Positions 10,001-19,938 of a DNA stretch of 64,000 nt are shown here, one piece after another (positions within the stretch are counted from its first letter, which is position 1; every line of letters begins with the position of its first letter). Source of the DNA: DATFVA01 sp963745945 (GTDB lineage Bacteria; Bacteroidota; Ignavibacteria; Ignavibacteriales; Ignavibacteriaceae); NCBI GenBank assembly GCA_963745945.1, contig CAVUZG010000001.1, positions 40,212-104,211 on the forward strand, in the 5' to 3' direction. Made by a program: the position numbers and the translations under genes. The notes under the pieces are model-generated. The model was given only the letters and a program-made list of their open reading frames with translations, had not been told where the DNA came from and did not search any database.

Positions 10001-10825
10001 ACAGTCTATAGAAATTATTTTGATCTACTTGCCGAACTTGAAGAAGAATTTAAAAGAGAAAAAATCAAAATTACTAGCGGTGATGAACTTCCTCCGGGAA
10101 TCGTTCAATTAGCAAAAGTTTATGTTGCTAAAAAACGTAAACTTTCAGTTGGTGATAAAATGGCGGGCCGGCATGGAAATAAAGGTGTTGTTGCAAAAAT
10201 AGTTCCTTCTGAAGATATGCCTTTCCTCCCTGATGGAACACCAGTTGATATAATTCTTAATCCTCTCGGTGTACCCTCCAGAATGAATCTCGGTCAGCTT
10301 TATGAAACAGCATTGGGCTGGGCCGGTAAAGTACTCGGATTTAAATTCGCTACACCAATTTTTGATGGAGCAAAAGTAGAGGATGTTGATGAATGGCTTG
10401 AAAAAGCAGGACTGGAAAAAGGTAGTAAAACTACACTAATTGATGGAAGATCCGGAGAGAAATTCCACCAGAAAGTTACTTGCGGGTATATTTATATGCT
10501 TAAACTGAGCCATCTTGTTGATGATAAAATACATGCACGTTCAATTGGACCTTACTCATTAATAACTCAGCAGCCTCTCGGTGGAAAAGCACAATTCGGT
10601 GGTCAGAGATTTGGAGAAATGGAAGTTTGGGCACTTGAAGGCTATGGAGCTGCTCATATTCTCCAGGAAATTCTGACTGTAAAAAGTGATGACGTTGCCG
10701 GTAGAGCAAAAGTATATGAAGCAATTGTAAAAGGTGAAAACTTACAGGAACCAAATATTCCTGAGTCGTTCAATGTGTTAATTAAAGAGCTTCAGGGCCT
10801 CAGTCTTGAAATGAAAATTAATTAA
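7067..10825 (+). CDS. rpoB: DNA-directed RNA polymerase subunit beta
   Basis: 1252 residues. The start is TTG at 7067, supported by a perfect AGGAGG 8 bases upstream. The rifampicin region is canonical (QLSQFMDQTNPLAEMTHKRR, then ALGPGGLTRERAGFEV), with no substitution resembling a known resistance change. GDKMAGRHGNKG and the C-terminal clamp region GGQRFGEMEVWALEGYGA are present. The protein forms half of the catalytic cleft with RpoC. No large lineage insertion was noted. Confidence 0.99.
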   Translation: MNNKRISFGKIESVIESPDLLSIQNDSFEDFIQVRVLPSKRENKGLQQVFTANFPIFDNKEIYRLDFLEYYIEKPRYSVVECLERGLTFSAPLKGKLRLSTKDPETEEFVNSVEQEVYLGNLPFMTEKGTFIINGAERVVVSQLHRSPGVAFAQTVHPNGTPIYSARIIPLRGSWVEFATDINYIMYVYIDRRKKFPATTLLRALGYASDEDILNLFQLIDEINVKKAKLDDYVGRIVASDIFDMSTGEIFLTKESTLTEDDIERLKEIEIDTLKLVIANTVPEQDLILNTLRKDTAHTREEALFAIYRQLRSGEAPDIDTAQGLIDKLFFNDKRYDLGDVGRHRMNDKLKLDIPETTTILTVEDIIEIMKYIIRLRNGEQAIDDIDHLGNRRIRTVGEQLGQQFNIGMARMARTIKERMNMRDSENFTPQDLVNARTISSVINAFFGTNQLSQFMDQTNPLAEMTHKRRMSALGPGGLTRERAGFEVRDVHYTHYGRLCPIETPEGPNIGLISSLTIFARVNRYGFLETPYRKVTKGKVTNEVEYLTAEQEDHFTIAQANAPITEQGKFLNERVKSRLKGEFPIVTPENIQYMDVAPAQIVSAAAALIPFLEHDDANRALMGSNMQRQAVPLLRPEAPLVGTGMEKKIATDSKAVIIAEENGSVEFVDANKIIASYDINPNSIESLTTFVDKKSVTYNLTKFHGTNQETCVNQRPIVQQGQKISKGDVLADGTSTDHGELALGRNVLVAFMPWRGYNFEDAIIISERVVSEDVYTSIHIEEFELQVRETKRGEEELTREIPNVSEEAVKNLDENGIIREGAEVKEGDILIGKITPKGETDPTPEEKLLRAIFGDKAGDVKDASLKAPPGLKGTVIKTRLFSRKRRDTESKKVEKKQLDTLELEHNRKISEHYNKLVDKLTRLTDGNTTTGIRDLDGSIVLRSGTSIKDTTYSTMEDVTKLDYTLDWFEQKKLNTHINTVYRNYFDLLAELEEEFKREKIKITSGDELPPGIVQLAKVYVAKKRKLSVGDKMAGRHGNKGVVAKIVPSEDMPFLPDGTPVDIILNPLGVPSRMNLGQLYETALGWAGKVLGFKFATPIFDGAKVEDVDEWLEKAGLEKGSKTTLIDGRSGEKFHQKVTCGYIYMLKLSHLVDDKIHARSIGPYSLITQQPLGGKAQFGGQRFGEMEVWALEGYGAAHILQEILTVKSDDVAGRAKVYEAIVKGENLQEPNIPESFNVLIKELQGLSLEMKIN

Positions 10826-10886
10826 CACCGTAAGAACATTCCTGCTAAAGCAGGCAAATTTTCACTTAGAAATTAGGAGATAAAAA

Positions 10887-13800
10887 ATGGCTTTTAGAAT
10901 TCAAGAAAATGCGATGCGTGATATAACCAGTATCACTATCAGTTTGGCAAGTCCTGATGATATACTTACCAGATCTTATGGTGAAGTAACAAAACCTGAA
11001 ACAATAAACTACCGGTCTTTTCGTCCTGAAAAGGATGGATTGTTTTGCGAAAAAATATTTGGTCCCACACGTGATTGGGAATGTTTCTGCGGTAAATACA
11101 AAAGAATAAGATACAAAGGAATTATCTGCGACAGATGCGGTGTTGAAGTAACTCAGAAAAGTGTTCGTCGTGAAAGAATGGGACATATTGCTCTTGCCGT
11201 TCCCGTAGTTCACATATGGTTTTTCAGAGCCCAGCCTTCAAAAATTGGAAACATAATTGGTATAAGTCTTAAAGAACTTGAGAAAATAATTTATTATGAG
11301 TCTTACGTAGTTATAAGTCCCGGACCAACGGGCTTAAGCAAAAAAGATTTGATTTCTGAAGATCAGTATTTTGAAGTTTTAAATTCGCTTCCCGCGGGAA
11401 ATGAAAAACTTGATGATGATGATCCGAAAAAGTTTGTGGCAAAGATAGGTGGCGAAGCAGTTAAGGAAATGCTTAAGCTTACTAATGTTGAAACACTTTC
11501 AAAAGAATTGAGAGCACAATTAAAAATTGAAACTTCTCAGCAAAAGAAATCAGACATTCTAAAAAGATTAAGAGTTCTTGAATCATTTAAAGAAGAAGAA
11601 AATAAAGTTCCAAATAAACCTGAGTGGATGGTATTAGGTTATATTCCGGTTATACCACCGGAACTTCGTCCACTGGTTCCACTTGAAGGTGGAAGGTTTG
11701 CAACCTCTGATTTAAATGATCTGTACCGAAGAGTTATTATAAGAAATAACAGATTAAAAAGATTGATTGACATTAAAGCTCCGGAAGTTATTCTTCGTAA
11801 TGAAAAAAGAATGCTTCAGGAAGCTGTTGATGCTTTGTTTGATAATTCAAGACGTGGAAGTGCTGTAAGAAGTGATAATAACAGACCTCTGAAATCTCTT
11901 AGTGATATGCTGAAGGGTAAACAAGGCCGTTTCCGTCAGAATCTTCTTGGTAAAAGAGTTGATTATTCTGGACGTTCTGTAATTGTGGTAGGTCCCGAAT
12001 TAAAACTTCATCAGTGCGGTCTTCCAAAAGATATGGCCGTTGAGCTATTCAAACCTTTCATTATTAGAAAGTTGATTGAAAGAGGACATAATAAAACTGT
12101 AAAAAGTGCAAGAAAAGTTGTAGACAGAAAAGACCCGTTAATCTGGGATATTCTTGCAAAAATTATTGAGGGACATCCGATATTATTAAATCGTGCACCG
12201 ACACTTCACAGGTTGGGAATACAGGCTTTTCAGCCAACATTAATTGATGGACGAGCTATTCAGTTGCATCCAATGGTATGTACAGCATTTAATGCCGATT
12301 TTGACGGTGATCAGATGGCTGTTCACGTACCACTATCTTATGAAGCACAACTTGAAGCTGCACTTTTAATGTTGAGTAGTCATAATATTCTTTCTCCGCA
12401 AAACGGAAGTCCTATAGTTGTGCCAACGCAGGATATAGTGCTTGGCTGCTATTACCTTACCAAGTATCGTGAAGGTGAAAAAGGCGAAGGCATGGTATTT
12501 GGAAATTCGGAAGAAGTTATTATTGCATACAATTCCAAAGCAGTCGGATTACATGCAAAGATAAAAGTAAAGATTAAGGGAGAATTTTTAGAAACCACAA
12601 CTGGCAGGGTAATCTTCAATCAGATTGTCCCTGCAGAGATGGGTTTCTTCAACCAGTTATTAATTAAGAAAACTTTCGGCGGTTTTATTGGACAGATGTT
12701 CCTTAAAATGGGAAATAAAGTAACTGCTAAATTCCTCGATGATCTTAAAGATACAGGATTCCGTTATGCAACAGCTGGTGGGTTATCAGTTAGTTACGGC
12801 GATATGATTATTCCTGAAGAGAAAGTTGAACTTATTGGAAAAGCAAATAAAAAAGTTGAAGCAATTCTTAATGAGCATGAGCAAGGTGTAATTACGGATG
12901 CTGAACGTTATAATAAAATTATAGATGTTTGGACGCATACAACTAATGATGTTGCCCGTGCACTTATGGAAAAATTGAAAGCCAATAACAGTGGTTTTAA
13001 TTCATTGCATATGATGGTCGATTCCGGTGCTAGAGGCTCGCAGGATCAGGTAAAACAACTTGCCGGTATGAGAGGATTGATGATGAAACCTCAGAAAACC
13101 TTATCGGGACAAGCTGGTGAAATTATTGAAAATCCGATTGTTGCGAATTTTAAAGAGGGTCTTTCAGTACTTGAATATTTTATTTCAACACACGGTGCAA
13201 GAAAAGGTCTTGCGGATACTGCGTTAAAAACAGCTGATGCTGGATATCTTACAAGAAGATTAGTTGATGTTTCTCAGGATGTAATTATTCGTGAAATAGA
13301 TTGCGGAACAATTCTGGGAATTGAGATTACTGCGCTGAAGGATGTTGAGCAGGAAAGAGAACCGCTGGGTGAAAGAATTACCGGAAGAGTTGCCCAGGAG
13401 GATGTTTATGATTTGCGGACAGATGAATTAATTGTTCCTGCAGGTGAACTTATAACAGAAACAATCGCAGAGAAAATTGAAGATGCAAACATAGATTCTG
13501 TTTACATAAGGACAGTATTAACTTGTGAATCTAAACGCGGTGTTTGTGCAAAATGTTATGGGAGAAATCTTACTACCGGTAAAATTGTTGAAATCGGTGA
13601 AGCAGTTGGAATTGTTGCTGCACAATCAATTGGTGAACCTGGCACACAGCTTACTTTAAGAACCTTTCACCTTGGTGGTACTTCTTCAAGAATTGCGAGT
13701 CAGTCTCAGGTAGAAACTAATATTGAGGGTACAATTAAATTTGAACGGATTACATATGTGGAAAAATCAGATTTTTATGGAGCTGTAAAAGTTGTTACTG

Positions 13801-15128
13801 GTAGAAGAGGTGTTATAGGAATTTATGACGAAAATAACCGTCAACTGAAAAAATATGATGTACCATACGGAGCCGAACTTATTGTAAACGACGGTAGTAA
13901 AGTAAAGAAACGTCAGCCTCTTTATAATCATGATCCTTATAACTCTGTAATCCTTACTGATATGCCCGGACTGGTTAAATTTGTTGACCTGATTGATGGC
14001 TTCACTCTTCAACAGGTAACAGATGAACAGACTGGTCACGTTCAGAAAGTTGTTATTGAATCCAAAGATAAAACACTAACTCCAAGTATAGCTATTGAAA
14101 CAGAAGATGGTGTGAAAAAATCTTTTAACCTTCCTACCAGATCTTATCTGTCAGTTGAGGAAGGTGAAACTGTTCCTGCAGGAACAATCCTCGCAAAGAT
14201 TTCCAAGCAGCAGACAAAAAGCCGTGATATTACGGGAGGTTTGCCGAGAGTTACTGAACTTTTTGAAGCAAGAAGTCCACAGGAACCTGCTATTGTTTCA
14301 GAGATTGAAGGAACTGTTAAATTTGGTGCGAGAAAAAAAGGTTCACGCGAAATTCTTGTAACAGCACCGGACGGTTCTGATGAAAAGAAATATAATGTGC
14401 CTTTGGGTAAACATACTCTCGTTCAGGAAAATGATGAAATACCTGCAGGTGAAAAAATTACTGACGGACCTATAAACCCTCATGATATTTTGAAGATTAA
14501 AGGAACAAGTGCAGTTCAGGAATATCTGGTAAATGAAATTCAGGATGTTTATCGTTTACAGGGTGTTAAAATTAATGATAAGCATATTGAAGTAATTGTA
14601 CGTCAGATGCTTCAGAAAATTAAAATTGTTTCTCCGGGAGATACAAGATTTCTTGAAGAGGATATTGTAGATAGAAATGAATTCATTGAAGAAAACAATA
14701 AAGTATCTTCAATGGCATTAATAGAAGATAAGGGTGATTCAAGATATAAGGATGGTCAGCTTATACCTAAAGCAAAAATAAGAGAAATTAATTCTGATCT
14801 AAAAAAGAAAGATAAAAAACCGATCGTTGCACGCGATGCAGAACCGGCTACTTTTGAGCATGTGCTTTTAGGAATAACACAGGCGGCGCTATCTACAGAA
14901 AGTTTCATTTCAGCCGCGTCGTTCCAGGAAACCACAAAGGTTCTTGCCAATGCTGCAACGGAAGCAAAAGTTGACAACCTGTTAGGATTAAAAGAAAATG
15001 TTGTGATGGGACATTTGATTCCCGCAGGTACTGGATTGAAAAAATATACAAATATTATTCTTAAATCTCTTGAAGCAGAGACCGAAGAGGTTACATCTGC
15101 CGAAGAAGAAAAAGAAGTTCAGGCCTGA
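10887..15128 (+). CDS. rpoC: DNA-directed RNA polymerase subunit beta'
   Basis: 1413 residues. The N-terminal zinc site is CFCGKYKR...CDRCGVEV. The catalytic Mg site is NADFDGDQ with Asp471, 473 and 475. The second zinc site is CESKRGVCAKCYGR. The trigger-loop region GEPGTQLTLRTFHLGG is intact. The start is preceded by AGGAG. The C-terminus ends in a Glu-rich tail after GTGLKKY. It lies 61 bases after rpoB, and a strong terminator follows. Confidence 0.99.
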   Translation: MAFRIQENAMRDITSITISLASPDDILTRSYGEVTKPETINYRSFRPEKDGLFCEKIFGPTRDWECFCGKYKRIRYKGIICDRCGVEVTQKSVRRERMGHIALAVPVVHIWFFRAQPSKIGNIIGISLKELEKIIYYESYVVISPGPTGLSKKDLISEDQYFEVLNSLPAGNEKLDDDDPKKFVAKIGGEAVKEMLKLTNVETLSKELRAQLKIETSQQKKSDILKRLRVLESFKEEENKVPNKPEWMVLGYIPVIPPELRPLVPLEGGRFATSDLNDLYRRVIIRNNRLKRLIDIKAPEVILRNEKRMLQEAVDALFDNSRRGSAVRSDNNRPLKSLSDMLKGKQGRFRQNLLGKRVDYSGRSVIVVGPELKLHQCGLPKDMAVELFKPFIIRKLIERGHNKTVKSARKVVDRKDPLIWDILAKIIEGHPILLNRAPTLHRLGIQAFQPTLIDGRAIQLHPMVCTAFNADFDGDQMAVHVPLSYEAQLEAALLMLSSHNILSPQNGSPIVVPTQDIVLGCYYLTKYREGEKGEGMVFGNSEEVIIAYNSKAVGLHAKIKVKIKGEFLETTTGRVIFNQIVPAEMGFFNQLLIKKTFGGFIGQMFLKMGNKVTAKFLDDLKDTGFRYATAGGLSVSYGDMIIPEEKVELIGKANKKVEAILNEHEQGVITDAERYNKIIDVWTHTTNDVARALMEKLKANNSGFNSLHMMVDSGARGSQDQVKQLAGMRGLMMKPQKTLSGQAGEIIENPIVANFKEGLSVLEYFISTHGARKGLADTALKTADAGYLTRRLVDVSQDVIIREIDCGTILGIEITALKDVEQEREPLGERITGRVAQEDVYDLRTDELIVPAGELITETIAEKIEDANIDSVYIRTVLTCESKRGVCAKCYGRNLTTGKIVEIGEAVGIVAAQSIGEPGTQLTLRTFHLGGTSSRIASQSQVETNIEGTIKFERITYVEKSDFYGAVKVVTGRRGVIGIYDENNRQLKKYDVPYGAELIVNDGSKVKKRQPLYNHDPYNSVILTDMPGLVKFVDLIDGFTLQQVTDEQTGHVQKVVIESKDKTLTPSIAIETEDGVKKSFNLPTRSYLSVEEGETVPAGTILAKISKQQTKSRDITGGLPRVTELFEARSPQEPAIVSEIEGTVKFGARKKGSREILVTAPDGSDEKKYNVPLGKHTLVQENDEIPAGEKITDGPINPHDILKIKGTSAVQEYLVNEIQDVYRLQGVKINDKHIEVIVRQMLQKIKIVSPGDTRFLEEDIVDRNEFIEENNKVSSMALIEDKGDSRYKDGQLIPKAKIREINSDLKKKDKKPIVARDAEPATFEHVLLGITQAALSTESFISAASFQETTKVLANAATEAKVDNLLGLKENVVMGHLIPAGTGLKKYTNIILKSLEAETEEVTSAEEEKEVQA

Positions 15129-15150
15129 TTATTATTGAGCAATTAAGCAA

Positions 15151-15184
15151 TCCGGCTCACTTATTTAAGGAGCCGGATTTTTTT
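15151..15184 (+). terminator. Intrinsic terminator after rpoC
   Basis: TCCGGCT (15151-15157) pairs with AGCCGGA (15171-15177) and is followed directly by a T7 run. It ends the rpoBC transcript and is followed within 50 bases by a separate promoter for rpsL. Confidence 0.88.
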
Positions 15185-15228
15185 GTCGTTATTTAGCCTA
15201 AAAAGAAAAAGTATTTAATTAGAATTTC

Positions 15229-15257
15229 TTGACTAATTTTAACATATCACCTATATT
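15229..15257 (+). promoter_or_regulatory. Promoter of the rpsL (str) operon
   Basis: TTGACT (15229-15234), a 17-base spacer, then TATATT (15252-15257), extended to TATATTTG, which also fits the TAnnTTTG -7 motif. It lies after the rpoC terminator and about 35 bases before the rpsL start. Confidence 0.75.
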
Positions 15258-15292
15258 TGAAGTCTGAAATTTTTTAAGATTAGGAGAATTTT

Positions 15293-15670
15293 GTGCCCAC
15301 AATAAATCAGTTGGTTAGAAAAGGCAGAACTCAGATTTTAGCTAAAAATAAAGCACCGGCATTAGGTGCTTGTCCGCAGAAAAGAGGCGTGTGTACAAGA
15401 GTATATACTACTACTCCTAAGAAGCCAAACTCAGCTCTGAGAAAAGTTGCAAGAGTAAGATTGACTAACAGCATGGAAGTTACTGCATATATTCCTGGTG
15501 AAGGACATAATCTTCAGGAACATTCGATTGTTCTTATCAGAGGCGGAAGAGTAAAAGATTTGCCCGGTGTAAGATATCATATTATCAGAGGCACACTTGA
15601 TACAAGCGGTGTTGAAGACAGGAAAAAAGGAAGATCTAAATACGGTACTAAAAAACCAAAAGCAAAATAA
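15293..15670 (+). CDS. rpsL: 30S ribosomal protein S12
   Basis: 125 residues, GTG start preceded by AGGAG. It contains TTTPKKPNSALRKVARV and GGRVKDLPGVRYH. The lysines that are mutated in streptomycin resistance are wild type. S12 lines the decoding centre. rpsG starts 3 bases after its stop, so the two are probably translationally coupled. Confidence 0.98.
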   Translation: MPTINQLVRKGRTQILAKNKAPALGACPQKRGVCTRVYTTTPKKPNSALRKVARVRLTNSMEVTAYIPGEGHNLQEHSIVLIRGGRVKDLPGVRYHIIRGTLDTSGVEDRKKGRSKYGTKKPKAK

Positions 15671-15673
15671 TTT

Positions 15674-16141
15674 ATGAGAAAGAAAAGAGCAGAAAAAAGA
15701 TTTATTAAACCCGACCCAAAGTTCAATGATATGCTTGTTGCCAAGTTCATCAATTCACTCATGTATGATGGAAAAAAATCCAAAGCAAGAGAAGTTGTAT
15801 ACCAGGCTTTTGATATAATTGAAGACAAAACAAAAAAACCGGGATTGGAAATATTTAAGAAAGCAATAAACAATATTCAACCATTAATTGAAGTCAGAAG
15901 TCGTAGAGTTGGTGGAGCTACTTACCAGGTTCCAACCGAAGTAAGACCTGAAAGACGTTATGCTCTTGCAATGCGATGGTTAAAAACTTATGCCAGGGCA
16001 AGAAATGAAAAATCTATGTCTGGCAGACTTGCTGCAGAATTAATTTCTGCATCTAACAATGAAGGTTCAGCGGTTAAGAAAAAAGAAGATACTCATAAAA
16101 TGGCAGAAGCGAACAAAGCATTCGCTCATTTTAAATGGTAG
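15674..16141 (+). CDS. rpsG: 30S ribosomal protein S7
   Basis: 155 residues, standard. It has the RNA-binding beta-hairpin region VEVRSRRVGGATYQVP and the C-terminal helix ending AFAHFKW. S7 nucleates assembly of the 30S head. Second gene of the str operon. Confidence 0.98.
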   Translation: MRKKRAEKRFIKPDPKFNDMLVAKFINSLMYDGKKSKAREVVYQAFDIIEDKTKKPGLEIFKKAINNIQPLIEVRSRRVGGATYQVPTEVRPERRYALAMRWLKTYARARNEKSMSGRLAAELISASNNEGSAVKKKEDTHKMAEANKAFAHFKW

Positions 16142-16194
16142 TAGATAAGATAAAACAGAATAGATAATTATAAAAGTAATAGACTAGGTAATAG

Positions 16195-18291
16195 ATGCCA
16201 GGAAAACAGTTAATAGAGAAAGTTAGAAATATCGGGATAATGGCCCATATTGATGCCGGGAAAACTACAACCACGGAACGTATATTATTTTATACCGGTC
16301 GTTTACATCGTTTGGGAGAAGTTCATGATGGAGCTGCTACCATGGATTGGATGGAGCAGGAAAAAGAACGCGGTATTACAATAACAAGTGCTGCAACCAC
16401 TTGTTTTTGGAATGATCATCAAATTAATATTATAGATACACCAGGTCACGTTGATTTTACAGTTGAAGTTGAAAGATCTTTAAGAGTACTTGATGGAGCT
16501 GTTGCATTATTTTGCGCCGTTGGTGGTGTCGAGCCACAATCAGAAACTGTTTGGAGACAAGCTGATAAATACAAAGTTCCCAGAATTGCATTTATAAATA
16601 AGATGGATAGAACTGGTGCAGATTTTTACAGTGCAGTTCAGATGATGAAAGACAGACTGGCAGCAAATGCCATCCCTATAAATTTACCTATAGGCGAAGG
16701 CGATCTTTTTACAGGAGTAATTGACTTAATTTCTTTTAAAGCCAGAATGTACCACGAGGAAACTTTTGGTGCTACATTTGATGAAATAGAGATTCCGCAT
16801 GATCTGGTTGAAACAGCTAATAAATTCAGAACTGAAATGCTTGAGGCAGTTTCTGATGTAGATGATACCTTACTTGAAAAATACCTCGAGGGAAAACCGA
16901 TTAGTGAAGAAGAAATTAAAAACGTTTTAAGAAGAGCAACAATCGATCTAAAAATTATTCCGGTTCTTTGCGGATCAGCCTTTAAGAATAAAGGTGTGCA
17001 GAAGTTGTTGGATTCAGTAGTTGATTTTCTTCCATCCCCGATTGATTTTAAGGAAATTGAAGCACATCATATAGGATTGAAAGATATTGTTAAAAGAAAA
17101 ATTGATGAGAATGAAAAATTCACTTCTCTTGCATTTAAGATAATGAATGATCCTTATGTTGGTAAATTAACATTTTTCAGAGTTTATTCGGGATCTCTAA
17201 AAGCTGGCTCATACATATATAATGCAGTTAGCGGAAAAAAAGAAAGAATCAGCAGATTATTGCAGATGCATGCAAATCATCGTGAAGAAATTGATGAAGT
17301 AAGAGCAGGAGATATTGCTGCGGCAGTTGGTTTGAAATTTACAAAAACCGGTGATACTCTTTGTTCTGAAACAGATCCAGTTGTTCTTGAAAAAATAATA
17401 TTTCCTGAACCTGTTATTCAGATTGCTATTGAACCGAAAACAAAAGCAGATCAGGATAAGCTTTCTGATGCTCTTACTAAACTTTCTGATGAGGATCCCA
17501 CATTCAGAGTAAAAGTTGATGAAGAAACCGGACAAACTCTTATCAGTGGTATGGGAGAACTTCATCTCGAGATCCTTGTTGACAGGATGAAAAGAGAATT
17601 TAAAGTTGAAGCCAACATTGGTAAACCACAGGTGGCTTACAGGGAATCTATTACTCAAACTGTAAATGCTGAAGGTAAATTTATTAAACAATCCGGTGGA
17701 AGAGGAAAATATGGTCATGTTTGGATTGAATTAGGACCGAATGAACCGGGTAAAGGTTATGAATTTATTAACGGTATTGTTGGAGGAACCGTTCCAAAAG
17801 AATATATCCCTGCTGTTTCACATGGAATACAGGAAGCAATGAGAAATGGTGTAATTGCCGGCTTTCCGGTTGTTGATATTAAAGCGAAATTATATGATGG
17901 CTCCTATCACGATGTAGATTCTGATGAACTCTCGTTCAAAGTTGCAGGTTCAATTGCCTTTAAGGAAGGTGCAAGAAAAGCTAAACCTGTATTGCTTGAA
18001 CCAATAATGGATGTAGAAGTTGTTACACCCGAAGAATATCTGGGTGATGTAATGGGTGACCTTAACTCACGTCGCGGCAAAATAGAAGGTTTTTCTGCCA
18101 GGAAGGATGCACAGGTTATTAAATCGACTGTTCCTTTATCAGAAATGTTCGGGTATGCAACTATACTTCGATCTATGACACAGGGTCGGGCTATTTATAC
18201 CATGCAATTTGCTCATTATTCAGAAGTTCCCAAATCTATTGCAGATGAAATTGCAGAAAAAACTTTAGGTAAGAAATCAATTACTGTTTGA
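16195..18291 (+). CDS. fusA: Elongation factor G
   Basis: 698 residues. The G domain has G1 AHIDAGKT, G3 DTPGHVDF and G4 NKMD. Domain IV has GGRGKYGHVW and domain V GDLNSRRGKI. It is the translocase GTPase. The neighbours (rpsG upstream, tuf downstream) mark it as the canonical EF-G rather than a paralogue. Confidence 0.98.
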   Translation: MPGKQLIEKVRNIGIMAHIDAGKTTTTERILFYTGRLHRLGEVHDGAATMDWMEQEKERGITITSAATTCFWNDHQINIIDTPGHVDFTVEVERSLRVLDGAVALFCAVGGVEPQSETVWRQADKYKVPRIAFINKMDRTGADFYSAVQMMKDRLAANAIPINLPIGEGDLFTGVIDLISFKARMYHEETFGATFDEIEIPHDLVETANKFRTEMLEAVSDVDDTLLEKYLEGKPISEEEIKNVLRRATIDLKIIPVLCGSAFKNKGVQKLLDSVVDFLPSPIDFKEIEAHHIGLKDIVKRKIDENEKFTSLAFKIMNDPYVGKLTFFRVYSGSLKAGSYIYNAVSGKKERISRLLQMHANHREEIDEVRAGDIAAAVGLKFTKTGDTLCSETDPVVLEKIIFPEPVIQIAIEPKTKADQDKLSDALTKLSDEDPTFRVKVDEETGQTLISGMGELHLEILVDRMKREFKVEANIGKPQVAYRESITQTVNAEGKFIKQSGGRGKYGHVWIELGPNEPGKGYEFINGIVGGTVPKEYIPAVSHGIQEAMRNGVIAGFPVVDIKAKLYDGSYHDVDSDELSFKVAGSIAFKEGARKAKPVLLEPIMDVEVVTPEEYLGDVMGDLNSRRGKIEGFSARKDAQVIKSTVPLSEMFGYATILRSMTQGRAIYTMQFAHYSEVPKSIADEIAEKTLGKKSITV

Positions 18292-18329
18292 CAATTTTAA
18301 TAAAGAAAAAAATTAAAGGAGATAATTAG

Positions 18330-19535
18330 ATGGCAAAAGAAAAATTTGATAGGAGTAAACCTCACGTTAATATAGGCACGATCGGTCACGTAGATCATGG
18401 TAAAACTACATTAACTGCTGCCATCACAATGGCTCTTGCAAAAAAGGGCTTATCAACAATAAGAACATTTGATAGTATAGATAATGCTCCAGAAGAAAGA
18501 GAGAGAGGAATAACAATTGCAACTGCGCACGTTGAATATTCAACTGAGAATAGACATTATGCTCATGTTGACTGCCCTGGTCACGCAGATTATGTTAAGA
18601 ATATGATTACCGGAGCTGCACAGATGGACGGAGCCATACTTGTTGTTGCTGCTACCGATGGACCTATGCCCCAAACAAGAGAGCATATACTTTTAGCCCG
18701 TCAGGTAGGTGTTCCGAGAATTGTAGTATTTATGAATAAAGTTGATATGGTTGATGATGCTGAATTACTTGAACTGGTTGAAGTTGAATTAAGGGATTTA
18801 CTTAATTCTTATGAATTTCCTGGTGATGAAATTCCTATTATTCAGGGTTCTGCTCTGAAAGCTTTAGAAGCAGCATCAAGTGATGCTCCATCTGATGACC
18901 CAAGATTAAATTGTATTTGGGAATTAATGAAAGCTGTTGATGAATACATCCCAATTCCAGAAAGAGATACAGATAAACCTTTCCTTATGCCGGTTGAAGA
19001 TGTTTTTTCAATTACTGGTCGTGGAACTGTTGCTACCGGAAGAGTTGAAAGAGGACAAGTTAAAATACAGGAAGAAGTTGAGCTTATAGGTTTAGGAGTT
19101 CATAAAAAAACCGTTGTAACCGGAATCGAAATGTTTAGAAAAGAATTGGATTCAGCTATGGCCGGAGATAACGCAGGAATTCTTTTAAGAGGTATCGATA
19201 AAAATGAAATTGAGAGAGGTATGGTTTTAGCCAAAACCGGTTCAATTACACCTCACAAAAAATTCCAGGGAGAAGTTTACATTCTTTCAAAAGATGAAGG
19301 GGGTCGTCATACTCCTTTCTTCAATGGATACAGACCACAGTTCTATTTCAGAACAACAGATGTTACAGGAATTGCTACATTGCCTGAAGGAACAGAAATG
19401 GTTATGCCGGGAGACAGAGTGATGTTATCCGTCGATCTGATTACCGAGATTGCAATGGAAGAAGGATTACGATTTGCTATACGTGAAGGCGGAAGAACCG
19501 TCGGTGCGGGAGTAGTAACAAAGATTATAGAATAA
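18330..19535 (+). CDS. tuf: Elongation factor Tu
   Basis: 401 residues. G1 GHVDHGKTT, G3 DCPGHADY, G4 NKVDMVDD. Domain 2 has GRGTVATGRVERG and domain 3 ends REGGRTVGAGVVTKIIE. It delivers aminoacyl-tRNA to the A site. The start is preceded by AAAGGAG. It is followed by a hairpin before rpsJ. It is the only tuf in the window. Confidence 0.98.
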   Translation: MAKEKFDRSKPHVNIGTIGHVDHGKTTLTAAITMALAKKGLSTIRTFDSIDNAPEERERGITIATAHVEYSTENRHYAHVDCPGHADYVKNMITGAAQMDGAILVVAATDGPMPQTREHILLARQVGVPRIVVFMNKVDMVDDAELLELVEVELRDLLNSYEFPGDEIPIIQGSALKALEAASSDAPSDDPRLNCIWELMKAVDEYIPIPERDTDKPFLMPVEDVFSITGRGTVATGRVERGQVKIQEEVELIGLGVHKKTVVTGIEMFRKELDSAMAGDNAGILLRGIDKNEIERGMVLAKTGSITPHKKFQGEVYILSKDEGGRHTPFFNGYRPQFYFRTTDVTGIATLPEGTEMVMPGDRVMLSVDLITEIAMEEGLRFAIREGGRTVGAGVVTKIIE

Positions 19536-19553
19536 CTAAATAAGAATTAACCG

Positions 19554-19579
19554 AAAAGGGAGTTTTAAACTCCCTTTTT
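19554..19579 (+). terminator. Terminator/attenuator between tuf and rpsJ
   Basis: AAAAGGGAGTT pairs with AACTCCCTTTTT around a TTA loop, with the U-run built into the 3' arm. It lies in the 73-base gap before rpsJ. Partial readthrough into the S10 cluster seems likely because no clear second promoter follows. Confidence 0.72.
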
Positions 19580-19608
19580 GTGTGTTGAAAACCAAAGGAG
19601 ATAACTAA

Positions 19609-19917
19609 GTGCCCGGCCAAAAAATAAGAATTAAGTTGAAATCTTATGATCACATACTGATCGATAAATCAACAGAAAAAATTATTAAGACTGTTAGAAG
19701 TACAGGCGCGGTAGTTTCGGGACCAATTCCTCTTCCTACTAAAAGAACAGTTTATACTGTGTTAAGATCTCCGCACGTTGATAAAAAATCACGTGAACAA
19801 TTTGAAACCAGGGCACATAAGCGGATTATAGATATTCATAATTCAAATAATAAAACTGTGGATTCACTTAGTAAACTTGATATCCCCGCTGGAGTGGATA
19901 TTGAGATTAAGCTTTAA
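19609..19917 (+). CDS. rpsJ: 30S ribosomal protein S10
   Basis: 102 residues, GTG start (PGQKIRIKLKSYDH) preceded by AAAGGAG. The core motif GPIPLPTKRTVYTVLRSPHV is the long loop contacting 16S rRNA and NusB. First gene of the S10 cluster. Confidence 0.98.
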   Translation: MPGQKIRIKLKSYDHILIDKSTEKIIKTVRSTGAVVSGPIPLPTKRTVYTVLRSPHVDKKSREQFETRAHKRIIDIHNSNNKTVDSLSKLDIPAGVDIEIKL

Positions 19918-19938
19918 TGATTTTTTTTGGGAGTTAAG